From assembly GCA_902601475.1 (NCBI GenBank), contig CACKNK010000003.1, positions 1-64,000 on the forward strand: a DNA stretch of 64,000 nt, given 5' to 3'. The stretch is from an uncultured SAR86 cluster bacterium. GTDB lineage: Bacteria; Pseudomonadota; Gammaproteobacteria; Magnimaribacterales; D2472. The notes beneath the pieces were generated by a model, which worked only from the letters and a program-made list of their open reading frames with translations, was not told the origin of the DNA and did no database searches. The position numbers and the translations under genes were made by a program. How positions within the stretch are numbered: position 1 is the first letter of the stretch; the number at the start of each line of letters is the position of its first letter. Below are positions 1-10,154 of the stretch, in pieces.

Positions 1-738
1 TTCTTAGTCCTTGTCTTTGTCCAATGGTATATAAAAGAGAGCCATGATGCTCACCGATTATATTATTTGAATCATCTATGATTGGGCCTGGTTCAAAATC
101 AATAAATCTATTTAAAAAGTCTTTCATATTTCGTTCTCCAACGAAACATATCCCAACAGAATCTTTTTTGTTCCTATTAGGTAACTGTATTGATTTTGCA
201 ATTTCTCTTACTTCTGGCTTAGTTAAATTTGCCAGTGGAAATAAACAGTACTTAAATTCATTTGAACTAACCTCGTGTAGAAAGTAGGTTTGATCTTTGT
301 TTAAATCGATAGATCTCCTTAGGTATGCTTTTTCTTTTTTAAAGACTAAATCTGCATAGTGACCGGTTGCCATAAAGTCTGCTCCAATTTTTTTTGCATA
401 ATCTAAAAATGACTTAAATTTTATTTCACGATTACATAAGATATCAGGATTGGGAGTTCTGCCTTTTTTATGCTCATCTAAAAAATCATTAAATACTCTG
501 TCCCAATAATCATCACTGAAATTTGCTCGATGAAGTTTTATATCTAAGAGATCACATACTTTCGAAGCATCTTCAAAATCAATTTCAGATGTACAAACTT
601 CACCTGGTTCTGATTGCCAATTTTGCATAAATAGACCAACAACCTCATAACCTTGCTGTTTTAATAAGTAAGCCGCAACTGATGAATCAACACCACCTGA
701 TATTCCAACTACAACGGTTTCTTTGTTTTTAGTCATTT
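1..738 (-). CDS. mnmA: tRNA 2-thiouridylase MnmA (3' end beyond window)
   Basis: Reverse-strand translation from the ATG at 738 gives MTKNKETVVVGISGGVDSSVAAYLLKQQGYEVVGLFMQNW..., with a PP-loop SGGVDSS and NPDILCNREIKF motif. Not in the ORF track because its stop lies outside the window. Confidence 0.93.
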
Positions 739-837
739 CAATAATTTAAGGCCATTAAAAGCTAATTATAGAGCTTATTTGGAGTATAATTTGCCAGCTT
801 AAATTAATAAATATTTCTTTAAATTATCGGGGTAGCA

Positions 838-2094
838 ATGGCTTATCAAAATATAAAAATTCCTGAAACTGGATCCAAAATTACATTAAATGACGATGGG
901 TCCTTGAACGTACCAAATGATCCGATTATTCCTTATATAGAGGGAGATGGTATTGGTATTGATATTACTCCTGCAATGCTAAATGTCGTTGACTCTGCAG
1001 TTGCAAAATCTTACGGAGGAGAAAAAAAAATCTCATGGATGGAGGTTTTTTGCGGAGAGAAATCTACGGAAGTATACGGTGATGATGTTTGGCTTCCTGA
1101 TGAAACAATTGAAGCACTTAAAGAGTATGTTGTAAGTATTAAAGGACCATTAACGACTCCAGTTGGGGGTGGTATTAGATCACTAAATGTTTCATTAAGG
1201 CAGATTCTTGATTTGTATGTTTGTTTAAGGCCAATAAGATATTTCTCAGGCGTGCCAAGCCCAGTTAAAAATCCATCACATGTTGATATGGTAATTTTTA
1301 GAGAAAACTCTGAAGATATATACGCCGGAGTTGAGTTTGAAGGTGGGTCAGATGAATCAAACAGATTGGTCAAGGTTCTTCATGAACAGTTTGATGTAAA
1401 TAAAATTAGATTCACAGAAGATGTTGGATTGGGTGTTAAACCAATATCCAAAAGTGGAACTGAACGTCTTGTTAAACAAGCCATTGATTATGCGATCAAA
1501 AATGATAGAGATTCTGTAACTCTAGTTCATAAGGGTAATATTATGAAGTTTACTGAAGGAGCTTTTAGGGATTGGGGTTATGAATTGAGTGTTAGTAATT
1601 ATGATGGAGAACCCCTAGATGGTGGTCCATGGCATGTAATTAAGAATCCAACTAATGGTAAAAATATAATCATTAAAGATGTGATCTGTGATGCATTTTT
1701 ACAACAGATTTTAACTAGGCCGAAAGAGTACGATGTAATAGCAACTATGAATCTTAACGGAGATTATATTTCTGATGCTCTTGCAGCATGTGTTGGAGGT
1801 ATAGGAATAGCTCCTGGCGCAAATATTGGTGATGATGCTGCTTTATTTGAAGCTACTCACGGAACTGCCCCAAAATATGCTGGTCAAGATAAAGTGAATC
1901 CAGGATCATTGATTTTGTCAGCTGAAATGATGCTCAGACATCTCGGTTGGGTAGAGGCAGCTGATCTTATTATTGAGTCAATGGAAAAAGCCATAGAAGC
2001 TAAGATGGTAACCTATGACTTTGAAAGACTCATGGAGAATGCCAATTTAGTATCTTGTTCAGGTTTCGCTGAAGAAATGATTAAACGAATGTGA
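838..2094 (+). CDS. icd: NADP-dependent isocitrate dehydrogenase
   Basis: Full-length 418 aa; motifs [25 protein letters not shown] and [19 protein letters not shown]. Confidence 0.96.
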   Translation: MAYQNIKIPETGSKITLNDDGSLNVPNDPIIPYIEGDGIGIDITPAMLNVVDSAVAKSYGGEKKISWMEVFCGEKSTEVYGDDVWLPDETIEALKEYVVSIKGPLTTPVGGGIRSLNVSLRQILDLYVCLRPIRYFSGVPSPVKNPSHVDMVIFRENSEDIYAGVEFEGGSDESNRLVKVLHEQFDVNKIRFTEDVGLGVKPISKSGTERLVKQAIDYAIKNDRDSVTLVHKGNIMKFTEGAFRDWGYELSVSNYDGEPLDGGPWHVIKNPTNGKNIIIKDVICDAFLQQILTRPKEYDVIATMNLNGDYISDALAACVGGIGIAPGANIGDDAALFEATHGTAPKYAGQDKVNPGSLILSAEMMLRHLGWVEAADLIIESMEKAIEAKMVTYDFERLMENANLVSCSGFAEEMIKRM

Positions 2095-2426
2095 TTGTTT
2101 CGAGCAATGAAAATGAAACTGATGCAGGCTTGGGTGTCATAACTCTTGAAGATGAGCCCCAGTTAAAAGAACCGCCTTTATTTCAAGTTGTTTTATTAAA
2201 CGATGATTTTACGCCCATGGAATTTGTTGTTTATGCTATTCAAAAAGTTTTTGGTTATGAGCACGAAAGAGCAACGCAGATAATGCTATCAGTTCATACT
2301 AAAGGGAAGGGAGTATGTGGTATATTTCCAAAAGAGATTGCTGAGATGAAATGTGCCGAAATGAACAATCTAGCACAAATCAATGAGCATCCACTACTAA
2401 CTGAAATTGAACCCATGACAGATTAA
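2091..2426 (+). CDS. clpS: ATP-dependent Clp protease adaptor ClpS
   Basis: [19 protein letters not shown]...[12 protein letters not shown]; overlaps clpA start. Confidence 0.95.
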   Translation: MIVSSNENETDAGLGVITLEDEPQLKEPPLFQVVLLNDDFTPMEFVVYAIQKVFGYEHERATQIMLSVHTKGKGVCGIFPKEIAEMKCAEMNNLAQINEHPLLTEIEPMTD

Positions 2427-4669
2427 TGTTTAGTAAAGAATTAGAACAATCGATATCAAGTTTATTTGACCAGGCGCAAAAGACAGATATCGAATATATA
2501 ACTATCGAACATTTGCTGCTAATGATACTCAGCGACTTCGATGTTAAAGATTTTCTAAAAAGTAATGGCATAAATGTAAATTCATTTAAAAGTTCTGTTG
2601 AGGATTATATTCAAGACACAACACCTAGAAAATCTGATCCAAACAAATCACCTCAACCCACGCTTGGTTTTCAAAGAGTCCTCCAGCGTGCTGTGTTTCA
2701 TGTTCAATCATCAGGCAAAGGTGTTGTAAAACCTATTAATATTCTTGTTGCCATTTTTTCTGAGAAAGAAAGTCATTCTGTTTACCTTTTAACTAAAGCA
2801 GGGATTTCCAGGCTAGATATCGTTTCATACATTTCTCATGGTAAGACAGCTTCAAAAAAAGAGTCAGACTCTGTTATAGATGGTGTTGATGAAGAAGAGG
2901 TCATAACTGAAAGTGGGGAGTCAAAATTTTTAATAAATCTCAATGAGCAAGCCTCTGAAGGAAAAATAGATGCCTTGATTGGAAGACAGGAAGAAATCAG
3001 TAGGCTTATACAAATTTTAGCCAGAAGAACAAAAAATAATCCGTTATTGGTAGGTGAGTCTGGTGTTGGTAAAACTGCAATTGTTGAAGGATTGGCACAC
3101 CTTGTGATCAATAAAAAAGTACCTGACTATTTACAAAACTACACAATATACTCCTTGGATATAGGTGCATTAATTGCTGGAACTAAATACAGAGGTGATT
3201 TTGAAAAAAGATTAAAAGAGGTTATTGAGTTTTTAGAAGGTCAGGATAAATCAATTTTATTTATAGATGAGATACATACAATTATTGGTGCTGGATCAGC
3301 ATCTGGGGGCTCTCTAGATGTATCAAATCTTCTCAAACCCGCGCTAGGTAAGGGTAGTCTTAGGTGTATTGGATCAACTACTTTTCAAGAATTTAGAGGT
3401 ATCTTTAATCAAAACCAAGCGTTATCAAGGAGATTCCAAAAGATAGATATTAATGAGCCTGATATAGATGACTCAATAGCAATTCTAAAAGGAATAAAAC
3501 CTTTGTATGAGCAGCATCACAACGTTAAATATCATGATGAATCAATTAAATCTGCCGTTGAGCTGTCTCAAAAATTTATTAGTGATAGATTTTTACCTGA
3601 TAAAGCTATTGATTTAATGGATGAAACGGGTGCATTGTTAAATGTGAACAGAAAAGATAATAAAAAAATTACCGTAAATCAGATAGATATTGAAAAAACC
3701 ATATCAAAAATAACTAAAATCCCTGAAAAATCGATATCAAAGGATGAGTCTAAATCTCTAAAAAATATTGAAAGAGATCTAAAAAGAGTTATTTTTGGGC
3801 AGGATAAGGCGATTGTTAGTCTGGGTAACGCAATAAAGCTCTCGAGAGCAGGGCTTAGAGATGATAATAAGACCATTGGATCGTTTCTATTTGCTGGGCC
3901 AACTGGTGTAGGTAAAACTGAAATAGCACGACAACTAGCTTCTATTTTAGGTATTGAATTAATAAGATTTGATATGTCTGAGTACATGGAACGCCATACC
4001 GTTTCTAGATTAATTGGTGCTCCTCCAGGCTATGTTGGCTTCGATCAGGGAGGACTCCTAACTGAAGCAATTGTTAAAAACCCACATGCGGTATTGCTTT
4101 TAGATGAAATTGAGAAGGCTAATCCAGATATATTTAATTTGTTACTTCAAGTAATGGATAGTGGGGTTCTCACTGATAATAATGGAAGAAAAGCTGATTT
4201 TAGGAATGTAATCTTAATCATGACTACAAATGCAGGAGCTGATTTACTTGAAAAATCATCCATTGGATTTAACTATCAATCCAATGAATCAGATGCATTA
4301 ATGTCTTTAAATAAGCTCTTTGCGCCTGAATTTAGAAACAGACTTGATGAAATAATTCAGTTTAATTACTTACCTAAAAAAGTTGTTTTATCTATTGTTG
4401 ATAAATTTTTAACAAAACTACAGGCTCAACTAGATGAGAGAGAAATTGAATTAATTTATTCAAAGAAAGTTGTAAACTGGATAGCTGACAAAGGTTATAA
4501 CAAGCATATGGGCGCAAGGCCTATGGAGAGGTTTATTACTGATCACATTAAAAAACCACTTGTAAACGACGTGCTTTTTGGGGCACTAAACAAGGGTGGT
4601 CAGATTAAAGTTGATTTAGTTGATGGACAGGTAAAATTTACTGAATTGACAAAAGAAAAGGTAACTTAG
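2426..4669 (+). CDS. clpA: ATP-dependent Clp protease ATP-binding subunit ClpA
   Basis: Two AAA+ modules (GESGVGKT, GPTGVGKT), Clp N-domain, directly after clpS. Confidence 0.96.
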   Translation: MFSKELEQSISSLFDQAQKTDIEYITIEHLLLMILSDFDVKDFLKSNGINVNSFKSSVEDYIQDTTPRKSDPNKSPQPTLGFQRVLQRAVFHVQSSGKGVVKPINILVAIFSEKESHSVYLLTKAGISRLDIVSYISHGKTASKKESDSVIDGVDEEEVITESGESKFLINLNEQASEGKIDALIGRQEEISRLIQILARRTKNNPLLVGESGVGKTAIVEGLAHLVINKKVPDYLQNYTIYSLDIGALIAGTKYRGDFEKRLKEVIEFLEGQDKSILFIDEIHTIIGAGSASGGSLDVSNLLKPALGKGSLRCIGSTTFQEFRGIFNQNQALSRRFQKIDINEPDIDDSIAILKGIKPLYEQHHNVKYHDESIKSAVELSQKFISDRFLPDKAIDLMDETGALLNVNRKDNKKITVNQIDIEKTISKITKIPEKSISKDESKSLKNIERDLKRVIFGQDKAIVSLGNAIKLSRAGLRDDNKTIGSFLFAGPTGVGKTEIARQLASILGIELIRFDMSEYMERHTVSRLIGAPPGYVGFDQGGLLTEAIVKNPHAVLLLDEIEKANPDIFNLLLQVMDSGVLTDNNGRKADFRNVILIMTTNAGADLLEKSSIGFNYQSNESDALMSLNKLFAPEFRNRLDEIIQFNYLPKKVVLSIVDKFLTKLQAQLDEREIELIYSKKVVNWIADKGYNKHMGARPMERFITDHIKKPLVNDVLFGALNKGGQIKVDLVDGQVKFTELTKEKVT

Positions 4670-4671
4670 AA

Positions 4672-4890
4672 CTATCTACCTCTAAAAGTTATTCTGCCTT
4701 TTGTTAGGTCATAGGGTGTCATTTCAACCTTAACCTTATCTCCGGTGAGTATTCTTATGTAATGTTTCCTCATTTTCCCAGAAATGTGAGCATCTATAAC
4801 ATGACCATTTTCTAATTTAACCTTGAATTGAGTATTTGGAAGAGTTTCGATTACCTCTCCCTCAAATTCAAGATTATCTTCTTTTGCCAT
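4672..4890 (-). CDS. infA: Translation initiation factor IF-1
   Basis: 72 aa [72 protein letters not shown]. Confidence 0.97.
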   Translation of the reverse strand: MAKEDNLEFEGEVIETLPNTQFKVKLENGHVIDAHISGKMRKHYIRILTGDKVKVEMTPYDLTKGRITFRGR

Positions 4891-4969
4891 AGATTGTATT
4901 TTACACTTTCTTTATACATAAATCCCGCCATTAGAGATACAATATGTTTATTTCTAATCACATTAAATA

Positions 4970-5875
4970 ATGATTTTTTCAAAGGATGGTAATGAAATTT
5001 CGTCTTGTTACCTTTGTGGCTCCAATAATTCAAGAGATCTTTACAAGAATAATAATTTAGTTAAATGTAATAACTGCGGATTTGTTTTTTATAAATATTT
5101 ACCAGATAAAAAAACTATTGATGATATATATTCTGGATATTCAAGAGACTCATACATAACAGATGAATCTCATAAAAAAATTACTTCTACTTTAAAAAAA
5201 ATCTTATCATTTCAAAAAATCCAGAAAGTTTTAGACATTGCTTGTGGTGAATGTTATTACCTTGATGCACTAAGGGAAATTGATCCATCAATAGAATTAT
5301 TTGCAAGTGAGCATATTTCAGCAAAAGAAAATGTAATATCTAAAGGGTACAGTTTTGTTGAGGGGGAGTTATTTCCAGTTTGTAATAATAAATATGATTT
5401 GATTATCTTCACAGAGGCAATAGAGCATATTAATACACCAATACAGTTTTTAAGTCATGCAAAAAAGTTATTAAACAATGATGGTTTAATTTACATAACA
5501 ACACCATGTTTTTCATCAATTGAAAGGTTGATAACTAAAGAAAATTGGTATCACATTATGCCGCCTGAACATTTAGGCTATTTCACCAAAAAAACCTTAA
5601 ATTCTGCCTTAGATGATACTGGTTTTAAAAAAATATATGTTAAATCTTTTGATATTAGCGTTGTAAGTATATTAGAGTCCTTAAAAACAAATAATTCAAT
5701 ACAAAACCTTAGCAATCAAGACCTTAATACAAAAAATATTCAGGAAACCTCAGATAAAATTCAATCCATTGTTTCAAATAATAAACTTCTATTTTTTTTA
5801 AAAAAGATTGTAAATCAATTTCTTAATATATTCGGTCTTGGAAGTAGTTTACAAGGGTTATATAGAGTCAAATAA
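4970..5875 (+). CDS. Class I SAM-dependent methyltransferase with N-terminal zinc-ribbon-like CxxC...CxxC
   Basis: CYLCGSNN...CNNCGFVF then VLDIACGECYYLDAL and FTEAIEHINTPIQFL. Confidence 0.75.
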   Translation: MIFSKDGNEISSCYLCGSNNSRDLYKNNNLVKCNNCGFVFYKYLPDKKTIDDIYSGYSRDSYITDESHKKITSTLKKILSFQKIQKVLDIACGECYYLDALREIDPSIELFASEHISAKENVISKGYSFVEGELFPVCNNKYDLIIFTEAIEHINTPIQFLSHAKKLLNNDGLIYITTPCFSSIERLITKENWYHIMPPEHLGYFTKKTLNSALDDTGFKKIYVKSFDISVVSILESLKTNNSIQNLSNQDLNTKNIQETSDKIQSIVSNNKLLFFLKKIVNQFLNIFGLGSSLQGLYRVK

Positions 5876-5975
5876 TTGATTCCTATAATTTAACATAATA
5901 TATATTATGCGAAGTAATATATATAGGTTAATTGAAAGTTACGCCCCAACCTATTAATAGATTATTATTAAAAAC

Positions 5976-7244
5976 ATGAAGAAATCATTAATTTTAATTA
6001 TAGGTATGCTTATTGGTATTGGATTAACTGTTGGATGGCAGTTCAGAATATCAACTCCAGAATCATTTGGAACAAATGGAACAATTGAATCATCTTATGA
6101 TGCTTTTATTGAATCACTTATTAAATCAGGTGAGTTTGTTCAGTCTCATAAATATTATTCATCTGATCGAGAAAAAGCACAGGCTTACATACACATACTT
6201 AGTAGCTTGATAGGATCAACTAAACAAGAAGTTTTTATTGATAGTAATTTCCCCTACTTCAATAATATAAACACATTTACTAAAGCCGGTATGGATAATG
6301 CAGATCAAACATATCATCAAACTTTTTTAAATGGATCTGGTCTTTATAGAGTCTGGGGTAATCGCGGATCTTCAAGAACAATAACTTTTACTACTTATTT
6401 ACCTGATTCATTATCAAAATCATTGCATGTACTTGATAAGCTCGAATATGATGAAGAAGGGAATTACGAAATAATTTTAGGTGGCAGAAATAAGAACTCT
6501 ACTAATTGGATGCCTCTTGATAATACTTTAACAAGACTACTTGTAAGACAGACATATTCAGATTGGGATAATGAAATCCCAGCAACTGTTCATGTTGATA
6601 GGATTGATGAAGGAAGACCTTTTTACCCTACTATCGACTCTGAATCTGTTTCAGATAATCTTTTAAATTTAGCTAATAAGGTGCTCCTTAATACAACTCG
6701 TTGGCCAGAATTTCAATTAAAAAGAATAGAACAATTAATTGAAGTTAACACCATCTCGAAACCTAGAAAAACTGGTCAAACAGGTGGTTTGGTCGGTCGA
6801 TTGATGTCGCATGGGCATTTCAATTTAATGGATGATGAGGTTCTTATAATTAAAGCGTGGCCAACTAATGCTAAATATCAAGGAATTCAATTAGGTAATC
6901 CTTGGTGGCAATCACTAGATTATGCAAATAGAATTACTAGCCTGAGTGGTGATCAATCATTAGTTAGTTCTGATGGAGCTTACTATTATATTCTTTCAAA
7001 AAATGATCCTGGTTATGCTAATTGGTTGGATATAGAAAATTACAACAGAGGGGCAATCTTAATGAGATGGGATGGTTTGGAGGATTCATATCTTGACCCA
7101 AGCCGATACCCTACTGCTTATATTGCAAAGTTTGATGAACTTAAATCAATACTCCCTAGCGATGAAAAAATAATTTCTAAAAATGAAAGAATTAACCAAA
7201 TAGAAAAAAGAAGAAGACATGTACAAAAAAGATTTAATTATTAA
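5976..7244 (+). CDS. DUF1214-like membrane-anchored protein
   Basis: N-terminal hydrophobic anchor; YRVWGNRGSSRTITF and TRLLVRQTYSDWDNEIPATVHVDRI resemble DUF1214-type proteins. Confidence 0.6.
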   Translation: MKKSLILIIGMLIGIGLTVGWQFRISTPESFGTNGTIESSYDAFIESLIKSGEFVQSHKYYSSDREKAQAYIHILSSLIGSTKQEVFIDSNFPYFNNINTFTKAGMDNADQTYHQTFLNGSGLYRVWGNRGSSRTITFTTYLPDSLSKSLHVLDKLEYDEEGNYEIILGGRNKNSTNWMPLDNTLTRLLVRQTYSDWDNEIPATVHVDRIDEGRPFYPTIDSESVSDNLLNLANKVLLNTTRWPEFQLKRIEQLIEVNTISKPRKTGQTGGLVGRLMSHGHFNLMDDEVLIIKAWPTNAKYQGIQLGNPWWQSLDYANRITSLSGDQSLVSSDGAYYYILSKNDPGYANWLDIENYNRGAILMRWDGLEDSYLDPSRYPTAYIAKFDELKSILPSDEKIISKNERINQIEKRRRHVQKRFNY

Positions 7245-7308
7245 AAAATTTAATTACTTCGAGAATTTCCATCTCCAACTATAAAATCCCTTTTTTTAAT
7301 TAAGATCA

Positions 7309-8433
7309 TTAGAGAATATCCTTATTTTTAGCAGAAATCGAATCTATTTCAAATGACTGTGGATTTCCGTTTATAAAGTCAATAATGAGTTGTGCATATT
7401 CCGGTCCAGCTTCTTCTTGAATGAAGTGTCCGGGTCCTTTTATTAGAATTTCTTTGGCAGTCGGAACTCTTTTTAACATTTCTGCTAATCTTGGATTATT
7501 ACTGGTAACAGGATCATTATCACTATTTGCAATTAAGAATGGCTTATTCCATTTTTCAAAAACTTCTCTATAGGCCATTTCATTTTTTCTTAATTCACTA
7601 GGTATTAAATAAGGGAAAATTTGTGCGCCGGCTTTATAGGTAGCATTTGGGTAAGGTGCTTCATACCCTGCTCTCTCCTCATCACTTACATTGCCAAGTG
7701 TTTGCATAATTCCACCAACATCAATGTTATCTGTATACCTTGAATATCTAATCCAGCCTGTAAAACCATCACCGCCAATAAATTCTTCCCAGGTGGCCGG
7801 GCCTTGAATCCAAATACCTAGCTTGAATAATGGATAACTAATATGACTTAGTAAATCTCTGAAAAAACCACGGCCAGGAGCTATGAGACTCGTATTTGAT
7901 GCTATTATTCGTGAAAACCTCTCTGGTTCTTCTGCAATAACTCTAAATCCAACTAATCCGCCCCAATCATGAAGATGCGCAGTGACGTCCTTAAGATCTA
8001 GCTCTCTAACTAATTGGACCATTTTATCAACATGCATTTGATGCGAGTAATCGTCAATTGAAATGTATTTATCAGATTTACCGAACCCAACCATATCGGG
8101 TGCTATGACCCTGTACCCTGCTGCTGTAAGCGTGGGTATCATTTTTCTAAATAAGTAACTCCATGCAGGTTCACCATGAAGAAGATAAATTATCTTTCCA
8201 TCTACCGGACCTTCATCAAGATAGTGAATTCTAGTATCGCCAATAGTTAAATAATTTGCAGAAAACGGATAATCTTTAATGCCATTAAATCTCTCATCAG
8301 GAGTCCTTAAAATACCAGGAGCAACTAAGTTAAACCTGTCATAATTAATTTCATTGTTAGAATTCCTTGAATATTGAAAGAATCCTATAAGAATTACAAA
8401 TGCAACAATAAAAACTAGAAAAAATCTTTTCAT
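7309..8433 (-). CDS. Haloalkane dehalogenase-like alpha/beta hydrolase with N-terminal membrane anchor
   Basis: HGEPAWSYLFRKMIP, HLHDWGGLVGFRV and GHFIQEEAG are typical of haloalkane dehalogenase subfamily I. Confidence 0.75.
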   Translation of the reverse strand: MKRFFLVFIVAFVILIGFFQYSRNSNNEINYDRFNLVAPGILRTPDERFNGIKDYPFSANYLTIGDTRIHYLDEGPVDGKIIYLLHGEPAWSYLFRKMIPTLTAAGYRVIAPDMVGFGKSDKYISIDDYSHQMHVDKMVQLVRELDLKDVTAHLHDWGGLVGFRVIAEEPERFSRIIASNTSLIAPGRGFFRDLLSHISYPLFKLGIWIQGPATWEEFIGGDGFTGWIRYSRYTDNIDVGGIMQTLGNVSDEERAGYEAPYPNATYKAGAQIFPYLIPSELRKNEMAYREVFEKWNKPFLIANSDNDPVTSNNPRLAEMLKRVPTAKEILIKGPGHFIQEEAGPEYAQLIIDFINGNPQSFEIDSISAKNKDIL

Positions 8434-8488
8434 AAAAATTTCATTAATGTTAGGTATAAATTAATTTAATTAAAACATGAATTAACTA

Positions 8489-9202
8489 CTAAGATATTTT
8501 TTTTCGAGCCAGAGAATCATAGAACTTGGAAGATTTGCTAATAAGCTTGTTAATATGTTTATCAAACTTAGTTATCTTAATTTCTTCAGGAATAAAGCAA
8601 TTAGATGAATGAACTGAGTGATACCAGTGACTTGCCCAAACACCATCGTAATCATGTATTCCTTTCTGCCATTTAAGCATCTGACTATCCCATACTATGT
8701 CCAACTTTTTACATAAGAGTTTTAAGATTTTTTCTGGATCATTTCTAATATCTGTTGCATCAACAACAGGCGGTTCTTCATTGGTAATATCAGAAATATA
8801 TTTATAGAGCTCGTATTGTTGATAGAAACCCAAATCATTGATATCAGCATCAGGATATTTCAAACAAAAACTTGGGACAACGGATTCAGGTTTGCGGATC
8901 AAAAAAAAATTTTTTAAAGAAGACATCCAATCATTTGATTCATCAAAATTTACATGCTGCACCATATGTTTTTGAAAAGAGATCCCCGAGGATTCTTTTA
9001 AACAATTATTAATTGCTTCCTTATAGGATGTGGGTTGAGACTTTAAAATCTCGTCATGCATTGGATGCCTTTTAAGTGACCTAAACAAGTAACTTGCATA
9101 TAGAGGCTCATCCATGACATTCATTACATCACGCCTGTTAGCAAAACTTCTCATCATCGCAGTTGAAAGATTTCTTGGTCCGGACCACATAGCTAATATC
9201 AT
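8489..9202 (-). CDS. Sulfotransferase-family protein
   Basis: MILAMWSGPRNLSTAMMRSFANRRDVMNVMDEPLYASYL, a PAPS-type P-loop-like N-terminus; overlaps the 3' end of the aminotransferase gene by 4 nt. Confidence 0.65.
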   Translation of the reverse strand: MILAMWSGPRNLSTAMMRSFANRRDVMNVMDEPLYASYLFRSLKRHPMHDEILKSQPTSYKEAINNCLKESSGISFQKHMVQHVNFDESNDWMSSLKNFFLIRKPESVVPSFCLKYPDADINDLGFYQQYELYKYISDITNEEPPVVDATDIRNDPEKILKLLCKKLDIVWDSQMLKWQKGIHDYDGVWASHWYHSVHSSNCFIPEEIKITKFDKHINKLISKSSKFYDSLARKKIS

Positions 9203-10071
9203 GTAGATATAAGCTCGCTATAAAGTTGATTTAATTGGTTCATGATCACAAATGAATCCTTATTAAATTTCTTATGATCAAGCTCAAGAACAGGTGTTAA
9301 TGAGCCGAGAGTTCCAGTTATAAAGCATTCATTAGCTTCATATACATCCTCTAAATAAAAGTTCTTTTCAAAAATTGGGATATTGTTTTGCTTACAAAGC
9401 ATGATTACCTTTTTGCGGGTAATGCCATTCATGCAGTATTCACCTGTACTGGTCCAAACTTCATCATTTTTAACAATAAAAAAATTGCATGAATTTGTAG
9501 TATTCACATAGCCATTTATATCCATCATCAAAGCTTCATCAGCACCCGCCTTGTTAGCCTGAATGCATGCCAAAATACAGTTTAATTTCGAGTGGCTATT
9601 AAGTTTAGGATCTTGAGTTGTTGCAATGCCTCTAATCTGTGGAACACTGGCCATCTTAACGCCTTCTCTTTTTGCATTAGGATCAGAATGCTCCATGATA
9701 ATAACTAGGGTCGGATCTCCAATAACTAAACCAGGCTGCTGAAAAGGCTTGGATTTAATACCTCTTGTAACCATCAGTCGAGCATGAGCATTGTTACTCA
9801 TATTATTAGCTTCTTGTGTTTTTAAGATTTCTTCAATGAGCTCTTCTCTTGATAAATGAAGTTCAATATCAATATCTGCTAAGCCCTCAAATAATCGATC
9901 TAAATGCTCATCTAAAAAAATCCATTTATTATCTATAAGTCTAATACCCTCCCAAATACCGTCTCCCATCAAGTAACCACTTTCATACACAGTTATTGTT
10001 GCTTTTTCACGAGGTAATAACTCACCGTTAACGTTGATAAGTATTTGTTGATTTAATTTATTAATCTCCAT
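9199..10071 (-). CDS. Class IV PLP aminotransferase (branched-chain/D-amino-acid type)
   Basis: GYLMGDGIWEGIRL, ARLMVTRG, LNSHSKLNCILA and NSCNFFIV motifs. Confidence 0.85.
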   Translation of the reverse strand: MEINKLNQQILINVNGELLPREKATITVYESGYLMGDGIWEGIRLIDNKWIFLDEHLDRLFEGLADIDIELHLSREELIEEILKTQEANNMSNNAHARLMVTRGIKSKPFQQPGLVIGDPTLVIIMEHSDPNAKREGVKMASVPQIRGIATTQDPKLNSHSKLNCILACIQANKAGADEALMMDINGYVNTTNSCNFFIVKNDEVWTSTGEYCMNGITRKKVIMLCKQNNIPIFEKNFYLEDVYEANECFITGTLGSLTPVLELDHKKFNKDSFVIMNQLNQLYSELIST

Positions 10072-10154
10072 TTAGAAGTCGCTAAATTTTCTTGCTAAAA
10101 ATATAAAAAATAAGTTAATTTAGTATATATCTAATAAACGTTAGTATTTTATAT

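Noticed and set aside
78-287. 69 aa + strand ORF
   Set aside because: Lies antisense within the partial mnmA coding sequence.
1011-1373. ORF-track 120 aa minus-strand ORF
   Set aside because: Antisense shadow inside icd; no recognisable motifs. The same reasoning applies to the other ORF-track entries nested in well-supported genes (e.g. 2836-3111, 3679-3987, 24085-24453, 30108-30356, 57885-58169).
4851-5033. 60 aa minus-strand ORF across the infA promoter
   Set aside because: Overlaps the infA 5' end and the methyltransferase start; no family signal.
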